A stretch of DNA of 64,000 nt from Isoetes taiwanensis (Eukaryota > Streptophyta > Lycopodiopsida > Isoetales > Isoetaceae): contig JAJEKV010000021.1 in NCBI GenBank assembly GCA_021234155.1, forward strand, positions 14,757,760-14,821,759, given 5' to 3'. Below the pieces are notes generated by a model. The model saw only the letters and a list, made by a program, of their open reading frames with translations. It searched no databases and had not been told where the DNA came from. A program made the translations under genes and the position numbers. The first letter of the stretch is position 1. Each line of letters starts with the position of its first letter. Shown here piece by piece: positions 52,940 to 63,796 of this stretch.

Positions 52940-53032
52940 TGTTGCGTGGCACGCATGACCAGCCCCTCACTTTTTCGAGGTTGTTTTTTGTCGCGTGGCA
53001 CGCGTGACCAGCCCCTCGCTTTTCGAGGTTGT
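52940..53032. repeat. Two copies of GCGTGGCACGC.TGACCAGCCCCTC
   Basis: Units near 52945 and 52985. The reverse complement matches the three units at 5361-5530. Confidence 0.8.
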
Positions 53033-53149
53033 TGTTTTCTTATCTTTGTGTTCTAGTTTGTTGATGTGCAGGTACAGCAGGATGCGGGGACTCCGTCTTC
53101 TTCAGGCTTCGAGGTTTTCTTTGTGGGAGCATTCGTTTTTGCAGCCCCT

Positions 53150-53230
53150 TGCAGAGGGCTTATCACTAGGGTTTTTCCTCGAAAACCCGAAAGGGCGAGG
53201 TCTTTTAATCCCGGTGATAAGCTCTCTGCA
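53150..53230 (+). repeat. LINE/SINE 3'-tail family, copy 4, with hairpin
   Basis: GCTTATCACTAGGG, CCTCGAAAACCCGAAAGGGC, TTTTAATCCCGG, TGATAAGC. Arms GCTTATCA and TGATAAGC pair. Compare the covarying arms in copy 1. Confidence 0.75.
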
Positions 53231-55059
53231 GGTACAGTTAACCGACATCTGTAGAATTTTTTTGGGATCCAGATGATATAACTGGATATTCCCTGTGTTT
53301 TTCATTGTGGGTAGCTTGCAAATATGCAGCCTACTCTCAACCATTGTAGAATTCTGCTGAGATGAATGAAAAGCCTAGCTAGAGGGAGCTTTTATCTGTC
53401 TTCATGCGAGCCCTTCAAGAATTGCATGCACATGTTAGAGTACATGCCATTGCAGTTGATTAGTGGACAATGCCTTGAATATTAGTCAAGAGCTACATGT
53501 AGATGATACACTAGCTGCTGGTGCAGTTGATATAGTGCAGGACAATGCTAGACTACCTGTTGGAGCTGATGTGGGATGATGTTATTTATAACATTGATAG
53601 CATGTTAAATCAGTCTCAAGAGCAGAGATCCAAATGCCAACTGATTTCATCAAGGCTAAATTTGTGATGATGATCAAGTGAAAAGGGATGATTTCTTTGC
53701 ATTAGACCATGTTCTTGTCAAGGAAACATAAGGAGGCAGGGATGCATGTAAAGAGTTTGATTAATTGGGCTAAGAAAAGCAGTTTGATAGTTGGAGGACA
53801 ACGTTTAATTTTGAGTTTTTGTTTTAGTTCTTTAGTTGATTTTTTGTTTCATTCGGGTTTGCAAATTGTTATTTACATTTGGTTCCAGAAACAGAGAGTT
53901 GGAAAGAATCAAACAGGGAAATGGCTGAAACTTGTGGGAGAAACCATCAATACTGAAATATCTAAAGAAATTGGCTTTGGCTGGCATACCAGCTAAAGTT
54001 AGTATGTAAGTCACTGGCCATAACATGTATGATGGTTATGAAAAGTAAGTTTTTTGCTTTTATTGATTTATATTTCATTGTTAAGTAGTTTTTTTTAGTT
54101 TCTTGCTTATTTTGTTGCTCTGTTTATAGGTATGACATGAGCAAAGAGCTGCAAGTGGACACTGGGATGGGTATCCTCTTAAGGCAAATTGATGATAATG
54201 GCTAATTTTGCATGTATAGTGATGTTCTTAGTGAGCAGATGAGCAATAAGAGAAAGGTTCTATTTGGTGTACAAGATGGTCGGTCTGCAAACTATCTTTT
54301 GCTGCTGAGCATGTAATTTTTGTTGCACCTCATGAAGACATGTATTTTAAGTTTAATATTTAATGTTTGTGAGGTTTTGTGCCATCTTCAAGTGGCACTG
54401 CTATAAACTATCCAGCTACTAGTAGTTGCCAGAATGATGAGGTAATTAGGCCATATTTCGGTCCTCTTTATTATTTAGTAGCAGCTGTTTTTAAGAGAAT
54501 CTTTTTGGTAAGCAATTGCACTACAAGAGACTAGTGCAATATCTTTGTCACCTTGTTGCATGCTAGAAGAACTGAATTTTTTCTAGATTCTAGTGAGTTG
54601 TTCCCAACCCCCTTTAGCACTTATAATTACCTCACCTTGAGCAATCATTGTATCATCCAAATATTCCATGATATATTCCATATTAACAGAGCCTGCCTTT
54701 CAGTTTCTCTACCTTAGAGACTTACATCCACTTCTAAATGTCCACCTTTGCTCTCAATTTGACGTGAAAATCCCATCTTTTACAATTTCAGTAACTGTAG
54801 GAGCTTGATGCTTCTAAGACTTGTGAGTGGAGCACTAGTTGTTTTGGCTGAGGTTATACTATAATCCTTTCTGAACTGTCCCCTCGAACCTTTATAAACC
54901 AATAAAATTACTATGGGAAAGCTTCTCTATACATAGTAAGTAGAAACAGGAAGATTATAGACAATAGAGTCTATGTAAACTTGTCATCCAATATGGTCTG
55001 TGTACACTTGTTTCATGGCTGGCGACATAACAAAGGCACTCAACTTCATAGAATACGAT
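53231..55059. other. No supported gene
   Basis: An open frame at 53709-53996 lacks recognisable motifs. The remainder is AT-rich. Confidence 0.4.
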
Positions 55060-55556
55060 AGCTTCCTAGAGTATGCTTAAAGGAAAAACTTCTCCTTGTT
55101 TTTATCCATTGTGTTACTTATGTCACACATATGCTTGCATGATAACGATGCCATTTCCAGCCTTATTTCCTCTACTTTGTCTTCCATGTTTTGTACTTGC
55201 TTAAATGTGGGTCCATCATTCTAGTTTGCATAGGAAAAAAACAACTATTGTCTTCTTTCATCTGCCAAAAGGACAAAGGTGCTAGCGTGAACGTGGTCTT
55301 TTTATTATGTAGAAAATGTATTTAGAATACTTTTCATCTTTGATACGACAATGGACCAGAATGTCTTATCCATCACCTTGTGTACTTTAATTGTAGTTGA
55401 AGACATATGTTTTCACGTTATTTTTTCCCATAGTATACTTATGGTTTGTTTTCTTGTCCTGCCAACTAATTGTGGTAGAATGTATCTTTCATTTTCTTAT
55501 GATCTACTTGTAGCATGTTGTTCCTCCTCCAACAAATCTCTGCGTCGTCGTGTGTT
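55060..55556 (-). repeat. Dispersed repeat family R1, copy C
   Basis: The reverse complement aligns to copies A and B (for example the shared GAAAGAAGA.AATA, CATGCAAGCATATGTG, and CAAATAAATCATA-like blocks, diverged). Confidence 0.65.
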
Positions 55557-55919
55557 AGGGCATCTTTGCAAAATAATTTTGTTCATATACGTGTATGAAC
55601 TGATTTATGGCGTTGCTCATGCTTGAGCGTACTTTTTGTATTTTGTGCACCATTGTCCATACTTTTTCTTTTTGGCTTGTTATCAATGCATTTGGTGTTG
55701 CATTACAAAACAAGTATAGTACTAAAGATATTATATTGTCCATATGTTTATTTTGTCTTGGGCTTGGTTTTAATTCATTTGATCTTGCATCACAAAACAA
55801 GGAAGTACTAAATATTTTGATTGCTTATTGCATATGCATGTCCATCGGGTACATAATATGGTCCTACTTATATACACTGTCATATAACATGTTCTGAGAG
55901 ATTAGATAAGTAGATATTA

Positions 55920-56045
55920 ATTTGATCTCCATGGAGACCATGCAGGGCCATGGGACATAACTATACATAGTGCAACCCCCCTGAAACGGTCTCGAACTCG
56001 AAATGTAGTTGTTCTAAGATTATTGTGTTGCCACTAAACCAAAGA
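55920..56045 (-). mobile_element. tRNA-derived SINE with LINE-like tail
   Basis: On the minus strand an A box (TGGTTTAGTGGCAA, 56041-56028) and a B box (CGAGTTCGAGACC, 56000-55988) are followed within 30 bp by GTCCCATGGCC and GGTCTCCATGGAG. These match the tail of the LINE at 39.3 kb. Head and tail together make a compact SINE of about 125 bp. Confidence 0.65.
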
Positions 56046-56213
56046 CCCAAACCGAACCTAATAAAGAGAAAGAAAAAAACAATTTATATGTCATGCCAAA
56101 TTGGCAAACAATATGTTCTGATTGTGATGGTGATCTGACTACCGTACTTGTACATATAAAGATGGTCGTCACAGGGATGCAAAAAAATAGTTGTATAAAA
56201 ATAGTTGTATGAA

Positions 56214-56276
56214 GTAGGGTTCAAACTCGCAAATTTTCAATTGTGGGACATGCACCTTTGTTAAATGAGCTACCAA
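56214..56276 (-). ncRNA. tRNA-like SINE head
   Basis: A box TTGGTAGCTCATTT (56276-56263) and B box GCGAGTTTGAACCCTAC (56230-56214) on the minus strand. No shared tail follows. Confidence 0.5.
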
Positions 56277-56784
56277 TAGCAATACTTTTTGAAAACCCCT
56301 TACCTTTTCTTCTATACGCAGTTGTTGATAGGAGGTTCTGGACATGTACATGTGCAACACTTGTCGCGATCTCATCTTTGGAGTGGCGTGATCTTGACCA
56401 TTTGTCTAGAAGGCAAGGCCTATATATAGAGGCGCCTCATTCTTGCCGAACCAATCTGGCTCAACGCTAGTCTTGATCCTTCTAGCTCAAATTCCTATAT
56501 TTTGCTCTATTATATCAAGGTATCGAGTATATCCAGTCTTCCGGCGTAGTCATCACATAATTCTCGCATATTCTCTAGTACTTTCGTGTGTTTTTGCGAA
56601 GATTCATGACAGTTTGAATCAGAATGCCTTACCAATTCTCGTTTGCTCTAAGTCTAAGTATTTCTTTGCCCATATTTTGTGTTTTATCTCTATGCAGGAG
56701 GTTTCAACATTGTTATATAGCAAGTCCATCAGTTTGTTCAAGTACGCCAGCAATTGCAACTAGATAATAAAGAGCTCAGAGAAT

Positions 56785-58985
56785 GGATAACGTCCCATGA
56801 ATCATCCTTTAGCTTTCAAGGAAGGCCGTCAGCGCCTCAAACTATTTTGCCAAAGAAATTTAATGGCACGAGATCCAAGCTCTGAGGCTTCATTATCTCT
56901 CTTCTTACTAGGCTAGCTTTGAGTTGGTTTTTTCTTTGCTGGAGAGAGGGGCTCCTAAGTTGTAGAATTTTGCAGTGGAGGCTTATTTTCGAGACACTGA
57001 TCTATAGTGCACGATAATTACCAAGCTTGGAGGTTACAAAATTTGCAGTTCGTTGTGACAATCATCTCTTTGAGCACTATCAACCTCTAGCTCCACAAGC
57101 ACCAACTATTGCTCCTGCCCCTGCTCCTGTTACAGTTCCAGAGACAGATGGTCGTGTACCTATGCAAGTTGATCATTCTTTCTTTCGATGACCTATTGTG
57201 GAGATTCAGGTCGCATGATTCGTCTATGTCCAGTAAAGTAACCTAATCAGTCGAGAAACATGAAGGGCTGGTCCGAGTTGTAGGAGTCTCTCCACGTCTG
57301 GATGACATTTATAAGACTCTTTTCACATTTGAAGAAGGGTTCTATTCCTTCTAAGAGGGTCAGAAAGATTTTTTGATTTCTATATTATTAGAGTCAGAGG
57401 TGAAAAAGTTCAATGCTTTGGCAAAACTCAATAGTGGCACGAATGCTTGTGTTTATGGATAGTGCATTTACTTGTAAGCATGCCATCCCTAGAATCGGGT
57501 TTGAGCATTCTAGTTCTGTTAGAGTGATTCTAGTTCCGTTGATGTGATTGATGCATGTGAGATCTCAGAATATATTGCATCTCTTTGTGTTCTATTCGAA
57601 GGAGCTTCTTATAGTGTTTCCTTCAATCTCATTGCTAGCCCGCATGTTTCAGGGATGTTGGGTGTTCTCTGGCTTGAGTGGCATAATCCATGGATAGACT
57701 GACATCATAGATCATTCATATTTACTGATTCTAGCTCTAACCCCAGTTCATCAGCCGTTTTTTTTTTCCTAAGACAACAACTACTTTAGTTCATACGCTT
57801 TTGTTGGTTCCTAATTCCACTCCAGCCCCTATTTCAATTCATGTCTAGGCTTTAGTTCTTATTTCTGCTCCGAGTCCTGATCCTATTCCACTCTCTGCTT
57901 TATTTCATGTTCTAGAGTATGTCCATGTTCCTGATCTCGTTCCAATTCTTGTTCCAGCGAGTCTTCACCACCAGCTTTAGTATCGGATCTTAATTCAGTT
58001 TTTGCTCTGACTTTGATCATGCTCTTGCTCTTGCTTCTGTTTGACTTCTTCTTCCATGTCACACTCTTAGTTTCATATCTCGAAGATTTCTCTTCATGAG
58101 TTTATCTAATTCGGAAGGCTGATCTTGATCTTGCTCTTTCTTTTGCTCCTGTTCTGGCTTCTTCTTCCATGTCACACTCTTCTTCTTCTTCTTCTCTTTA
58201 CTGTTTATTAAATTTGAAAAGCGATATCCCACTTTAGTATTTGCATAGGTTTAGCCTTCTAGTAACTCTGCACCAATGAAGTCTGCTTCAATGCTTCCAG
58301 ATAAATATGATAACTTTTCTAATTTTTTGACAAAGTCAAGGAAGAAGCTTCCAGAGCACTATCTATATAATTATCCTATCAATCTACAGTCGGGAACTCT
58401 CCTGCCATATGGACCTACCTATGGTCTATCACATGCTAAATTGGAGGTTTTGTGGGATTATGTTGAGGAGAATTTAGCGACTGGTTTTGTTCGGCATTCT
58501 TACTCATCTACTGCAACACCTATTTTCTTTGTCAGAAACAAGGACAATTCTTTGCGATTGTTGATTATCGCAGGCTCAACGCCAAATTGATATCCACTTC
58601 CTCTAATGCTGGAGTTATTGGAGTGAATCCACGGTGCGCACTAGTTCACAAAGATTGATCTCCTTGGTATGTACAACCTTATTTGTATCCTTGAGGGTGA
58701 TGAACAGAAGATAGCCTTTCATATCCGATATGACCAAATGATATGTTTATGGATTGTTGTACCTTTTCGTCATCATTTATCCAGATGATATTCTTCTTTA
58801 TTCCAAAACTCTCAAAGAACATGAGAGGCATGTTCGTCAAGTTCTCCAGAATCTTGACGACCATGGACTGTATGCCAAGCTCGAGAAGTGTCAATTTGTG
58901 CCGAGACTTAGCACTAGGATTAAGAGAGTCATATCCAGTGATAGTACGAGACCAATGAAAATGCTGGCTAGAATTCAAGAAAAAT
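56785..58985 (+). mobile_element. Ty3/gypsy fragment: gag start, protease region and reverse transcriptase
   Basis: Near 56840 the frame reads LPKKFNGTRSKL, a gypsy gag start. Near 57548-57708 it reads VDVIDACEISEYIASLC and VSFNLIASPHVSGMLGVLWL, ending WHNPWID, the end of a gypsy retropepsin. At 58276-58590 the polymerase starts: LPEHYLYNYPINLQSGTLLP, YGLSHAKLEVLWDYVEENLA, TPIFFVRNKDNSLRLL. A frame shift precedes DYRRLNAKL. At 58760-58905 the frame reads [20 protein letters not shown] then [19 protein letters not shown]; the catalytic box is YPDD, not YVDD or YLDD. Large parts of the palm are deleted and the element is dead. Confidence 0.8.
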
Positions 58986-59316
58986 GAAATCTAGCCAGTG
59001 TACTTCAAGATAATAAAAGCACTTTTTGCATCAAGTGTCTATTTGATAAATAGACGATTGATATTGACAAATCCAAAAGAGCACTTGATATCTTGAAAAA
59101 AAGGTCTTTGCCAGTCTAGAATAGTTCTAACTTTGGCTGGATCCATGGAACCTCTCTGAGGGGTGATGTAATAACCAAGAAGCTCCATAGAGCCTAAAGT
59201 TTTGACACCCTTCGGGCCGTGGGAATTAAGGGCTAAAAACTTAAGAAAATCTACTGGAAAGTAGAATTGTTTGTGGGGAAATAACCATTGCCATCGTTTT
59301 CCAGGTGGTTAGCAGG

Positions 59317-59700
59317 ATGTCTGGAAAGAATGATAACGATTCAAGAGCTGGGGGAAGCGGCACTACTCCTACCATAACTGAGCAAATTTTGGCAGTTATG
59401 CAGCGACAACTTGCCACTATGCAACAACTGCTTGCCACCAAGGATGCTGACCTTGATGAAGTCAACAAGATTTTGAAGCAACTTGAGATGGAGACATTTA
59501 GTGGTAAGGATACCACAAGTGAGGATGTTGATGCTTGATTGAAGGGGATCGAATTTTACTTTCAAGTTAAGAAAACTCTAGACTTATTAAAGGCAACCAT
59601 TGTCCATATGCTATTGACTGGACCTGCCAAGATATGGTGGGAAGAGTATAAGAAGGTTAATCAGCTTTTTCGACCTAACCCCTCGGCCTAGGCCGTTGCG
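59317..59700 (+). mobile_element. Second retrotransposon gag fragment
   Basis: From the ATG at 59317 the frame reads MSGKNDNDSRAGGSG, a helical glutamine-rich part, and ETFSGKDTTSEDVDA before a TGA. The frame goes on with LKGIEFYFQVKK and MLLTGPAKIWWEEYKK, the typical gag core. It ends abruptly near 59700. Confidence 0.6.
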
Positions 59701-60267
59701 CCAAATAATCAAGATATAGACAACCATATAGCAATGACATCTTATATATAAAATACTTCTTTACATATAAGTGTTTACATAAAATATAAAAGGTCACCAA
59801 CACAGAAAATTTCACATAAAAATCAAGAGGTTGCACATAAACTATAATATATCACATTGAACCAATATATAAAGATCAGACACACACGTATAGTAACGCC
59901 AATTAAGACTGTGCACATCTCCATCAGCGGCCAAGTTTTAGACGCATTGCTTGGGTACGAAGATGGAGGGACTTTGTCAACGCTTATGCGTGATCCACAT
60001 GACTTACAAAGGACGGTTTTATGTAATAGGACAGTTAATACGTTTCGTATTAATTATGCCGGGGAAATCACGTATGATTATTCACAAGTTGGCATAGTTG
60101 TTATGTTATAGTATTCAGGTTAGATATCTGTAATTAAATAAACAAAAGTATGCTTCTGTACTGAAGTGTAATGCAACTATAGCTTATGTTGCTTAAACTT
60201 ATTTGATTGTCCAAAATAAACTAATGTGTTGTGTCTTGTTGCTGCAAGTGATGGAGACCCCAAGAGA
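59701..60267. other. No supported gene
   Basis: An 84-codon open frame at 59857-60111 has no recognisable family. Otherwise AT-rich. Confidence 0.4.
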
Positions 60268-61138
60268 AGAAAGCAGTTCTTTAGGAGCAGGTATTTCGAG
60301 GGATTTCGAGTAGATTCATAGGTAGTTCATCTGGAAGTTAACATTCCAGATGAGTTAGCGTATCATATTTCTAATAGAGCCTTTCTAGAACCCTAAATTC
60401 TGATTTTGAACTCTAATCAATGAACTATAATTATAAGTTAGATGCATGTGATTAGGATTAGTTGTATTCTTGTTATTTATAGTGTTATGTTGATATATGT
60501 GTTGGTTGATCTCATGTTTGCACCTAGGGGGTAGAGATCTAATAGCCATTATTTAGATGATGCTCCTAGTTTAGACTCTTTAGTTCCCATTATATGAGGC
60601 CTATGTATAGAGCCCATACCTGTCCTTGTGCTTGTACAATATAGGCATTCGAAATGGTCAGGGTCTTATAAAGAATGTTTTCTGATGGCAGATGTGGTAG
60701 ATCAATACGCCTGCCATTAGAAAACATTCTTTATAAGACCCTGACCATTTCGAATGCCTATATTGTACAAGCACAAGGACACGTATGGGCTCTATACATA
60801 GGCCGCATATAATGGGAACTAAAGAGTCTAAACTAGGAGCATCATCTAAATAATGGCTATTAGATCTCTACCCCCTTCCCAATACACAAGAGGTGCAAAC
60901 ATGAGATCAACCAACACATATATCAACATAACACTATAAATAACAAGAATACAACTAATCCTAATCACATGCATCTAACTTATAATTATAGTTCATTGAT
61001 TAGAGTTCAAAATCAGAATTTAGGGTTCTAGAAAGGCTCTATTAGAAATATGATACGCTAACTCATCTGGAATGTTAACTTCCAGATGAACTACCTATGA
61101 ATCTACTCGAAATACCTGCTCCTAAAGAATTGCTTTCT
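60268..61138. repeat. 871-bp near-perfect palindrome
   Basis: The left arm (60268-60692) and right arm (60712-61138) are reverse complements with a 19-base centre. Differences are a 12-bp duplication in the left arm (TTTCGAGG), a 15-bp insertion in the right arm and scattered substitutions. No open frame of note. A transcript would form a stem of more than 400 bp. Confidence 0.9.
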
Positions 61139-61319
61139 ATCGTCTAGAGCTCCTGCATTCCCAGATTTTAAAAAATGATATTAAAGCAAGAAATTCAAGA
61201 ATATCACTTATTGTACTATTATTTTTCAATGTTTATAATGTGGTAATGTCATGTTCCTATTTCAATGGTCCCTTACCCCATTTCCTGATTCTTAGATAAA
61301 TGGGAATTGAATTGAATTG

Positions 61320-61365
61320 AATTGACTTTTATAGTCCGCGGAGTCTATGGGACTCAGTACAACTG
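61320..61365 (-). repeat. LINE/SINE 3'-tail family, copy 5, with GAATT repeats
   Basis: On the minus strand GAGTCCCATAGACTCCGCGGAC is followed by AATTC repeats. It is a short piece of the tail. Confidence 0.5.
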
Positions 61366-61544
61366 AAAGCACGGTAAACAAATCCATTATTGGCCAATTG
61401 GCTTTATGGACTGCAAATGCTTTTAATGCAAAAGCAACTTATGCCAATGGGTATCATCAATGAGATGTTCAAAAGAGATGTAACTAAGCTGCCGATGTTG
61501 ATGTTTATTGCTATGTTATGAGAAGGTTTTTGGTCCCCAAGATT

Positions 61545-61805
61545 CTATGTAGTTCTACTGAATTCTCCAAGAATTGATGAAGATTCCCCTAGATTGCTTT
61601 AGATTATATGAGGATTCTCCTAGATTCTCGAAGATTCCATCATGATTTGACTAGATTCTCAAAGCTTTTAAAAAGATTCCCAATGATTCTCTTAAGATTC
61701 CTCTAGATTCTCTAAGATCCTATGAAGACTTTAGACTTTACATGATTCCATCAAGATCCCTCTAGATTCTCGAGGATTCTATGAAGATTCCCTTAGATTC
61801 TGTTC
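61545..61805. repeat. GATTC-rich degenerate minisatellite
   Basis: About 20 occurrences of GATTC or near variants in units such as CCTCTAGATTCTCGAAG, CATGATTCCATC and ATGAAGATTCCCTTAG. Unit lengths are irregular at about 11-16 bp. Confidence 0.75.
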
Positions 61806-61829
61806 ATGTTGGTTGCTTAATGATGTTGG

Positions 61830-62395
61830 TATGGACGACGAATACTTTCTTGTTCAACTCGAAAACTAGCACTATTAAATCCTTTGTAAATATAACCATA
61901 AAGGTAAGAAAATAAAAGTATTGTAAATGCTATATCCACCATAATGTGGCAATCCAATTCATGAAGTAGAAAGGCATTGTCTGGCACTACTTTTTGAACA
62001 TTGGACACAACCTTTTGAATCGAGATGTGTTGCCGGGTTGATATCCTCTGGATATTTGTAATAATAGGCTGTGCCATTTGGTGAGCATCTCTCACTATGC
62101 CTATGTATCATAAATTTTTGAACTTGGCCTCGAAGGATTGGGTCCGCAGGCAATTCAGTAGAGACAATCTCATCGATGTATTCAATAGGTATATCAAGCT
62201 CAGTACGCAAGATGAGATGGGCATGTGGTAATCCGCGCTTTTGAAATTCTAAAAAGTTATCAGATATGTTATCTGCTGAAAAAAATTATGAGGGAGCTCT
62301 TTTAACTTCTGTAATCTTCCATGGAAACAATGGACCACAACCATAGGGACATCTGATGCATTCTGTCCAGGCCTCAGCTTGTCCTTTACTTCATT
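61830..62395 (-). mobile_element. Helitron Rep/helicase-like fragment
   Basis: On the minus strand: VKDKLRPGQNASDVPMVVV (near 62390), EFQKRGLPHAHLILRTELD (near 62250-62200), then VQKFMIHRHSERCSPNG, YYYKYPEDINPATHLDSKG, and after a frame change FLLHELDCHIMVDIAF and LYGYIYKG. HAH is the HUH-type two-histidine motif of the Helitron Rep nuclease, and the following segments match the helitron-helicase-like domain. Frame changes and the lack of the helicase show a fragment. Confidence 0.8.
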
Positions 62396-62984
62396 CTAAG
62401 TAAGATTTATCAAGACTTCTTCCTAGTTTCAAACCATGCAACATAAATCTTATAAGTACAACTTTTACTTTTAAAGCTTTAACATCTCTAACCAGGAGGT
62501 TTGTGTTGATTGATTCACCGGAGCCATGTGTAGGTTAATGTCATCTTAAACTTGCAGCCTATTGATGATTAGCCTCGAATTCATCCTGAGATGCTGACAA
62601 TCCAGACTAGGTGGGTGATAATGTAGGTCGAGGGGATGATAATCTTGCTGTGGAGGCTAAGGGTGGCCTCCCTCTTAATCATTCTATTCTATTCTATCTA
62701 TTCTTAATCATAGATAGTCGTGTAAGCCATCATTTGATTCAAGCACTACAAACCATAGTTACAAGGTAAAAGTTTTTAAAATGAAAATCATCATGGTGCT
62801 TCTTTTTTGAACTGTCGTTACATTTTATTTTTCCTTGAGGATAAAGACCAAACTAAAATCCCGGGCAACCGTCCCAGGATTCTTGCCGGAAAACATCAGA
62901 GGATTTCCAGGCCGGAATGTCCTTTCCGGCACGCTTTCTATAAATTAGGGGCAAAACAGAGTAGTGAGCTCATAATCTGCAGCT
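62396..62984. other. Upstream region of the CRAL-TRIO gene
   Basis: 62590-62650 resembles part of the 408-bp unit at 34.5 kb and is followed by ATTCTATTCTATTCTA. The last 150 bp include CCCGGGCAACCGTCCC and CTTTCTATAAATTAGG, a TATA-like motif about 50 bp upstream of the start codon. Promoter assignment is inference. Confidence 0.4.
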
Positions 62985-63796
62985 ATGTTGCACCAGGATG
63001 CCGGAGATGATTTCTTGGATCTTGACAAGCTGCAATTTCTAAGGTTCCATGGCCTTGACAAGCAGAAGCGGCGCATTCTTACCATTGTCGGAAATCTTTT
63101 TCCTGGTTAGATCGTGGATTTGCATATTTCTGCATTTTCATTTTTCATGCATTTCTTGAATCTGATTCGTTAACCTTTCTTTTCCTGTGTTTTAGGCCAC
63201 GTTATCTGCAAGAAACGGTTGCTTCAGTATACGATTTCTAAATTCCTGCAAGAATCTTTGGATATGAAATTTTGCGTAGTGTATTTCCAGGCATCCGTGA
63301 ATGGGAACAATAATCCAGGAATTTTGAGATGGATTTATGAAAACTTGCCAAAAGACTTAAAGGAAAACCTGGAAAAGGTTTATTTCGTGCATCCAGGATT
63401 GCAATCTAGGTTCTTTCTCGGAACTTTTGGGAGATTTTGCCTCAGCGAAAGGTAAGATCGTTTCATATGTTTTCATTTCATTTGATGTGATCTTTAAGGA
63501 AAGGAAATCCGAACGCAATAATCCATTTTTGAACCGAGCAAAGTTTACTGATACATGCATAAATTTTTATGAACTGTAGGCTGTACTGGAAGATTGAATA
63601 TGTGAGCAGGGTGGAATTTTTATGGGAATCTATGAGGAAAGACCAAATTGAGGTACCAGAGTTTATAATCGAGCACGACAGGGAGCTGGAGCGGAGGCCA
63701 TTGATGGATTATGGAATAGATGTGGATCCATTTTTAGTAACAGAGATGGATCCTTCTGCATATATTTTACGCCATGCAAATAGGATGGTCATATAA
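62985..63796 (+). CDS. CRAL-TRIO (SEC14-like) protein, copy 2, intact
   Basis: Exons 62985-63105, 63196-63451 and 63580-63796 join with phases 1 and 2 to give 197 residues. Borders are G/GTTAG..TTTTAG and AAAG/GTAAG..CTGTAG. Motifs in order: DDFLDLDKLQFLRFHGLDKQ (1-30), ICKKRLLQYTISKFLQ (45-60), VVYFQASVNGNNNPGILRW (70-90), VYFVHPGLQSRF (105-117), LYWKIEYVSRVEFLWE (126-141), and VPEFIIEHDRELERRPLMDY toward the end. This is the short, divergent CRAL-TRIO (CRAL_TRIO_2) type of about 200 residues known in plants as SEC14 cytosolic-factor-like. Such folds bind lipids, but the ligand here is unknown. The gene is probably cytosolic, with no signal peptide or membrane segment. The disrupted paralogue lies 27 kb away on the other strand. 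Confidence 0.85.

Noticed and set aside
58160-58200. CTT-rich stretch as promoter element
   Set aside because: Simple repeat inside a decayed gypsy region, with no gene start nearby.
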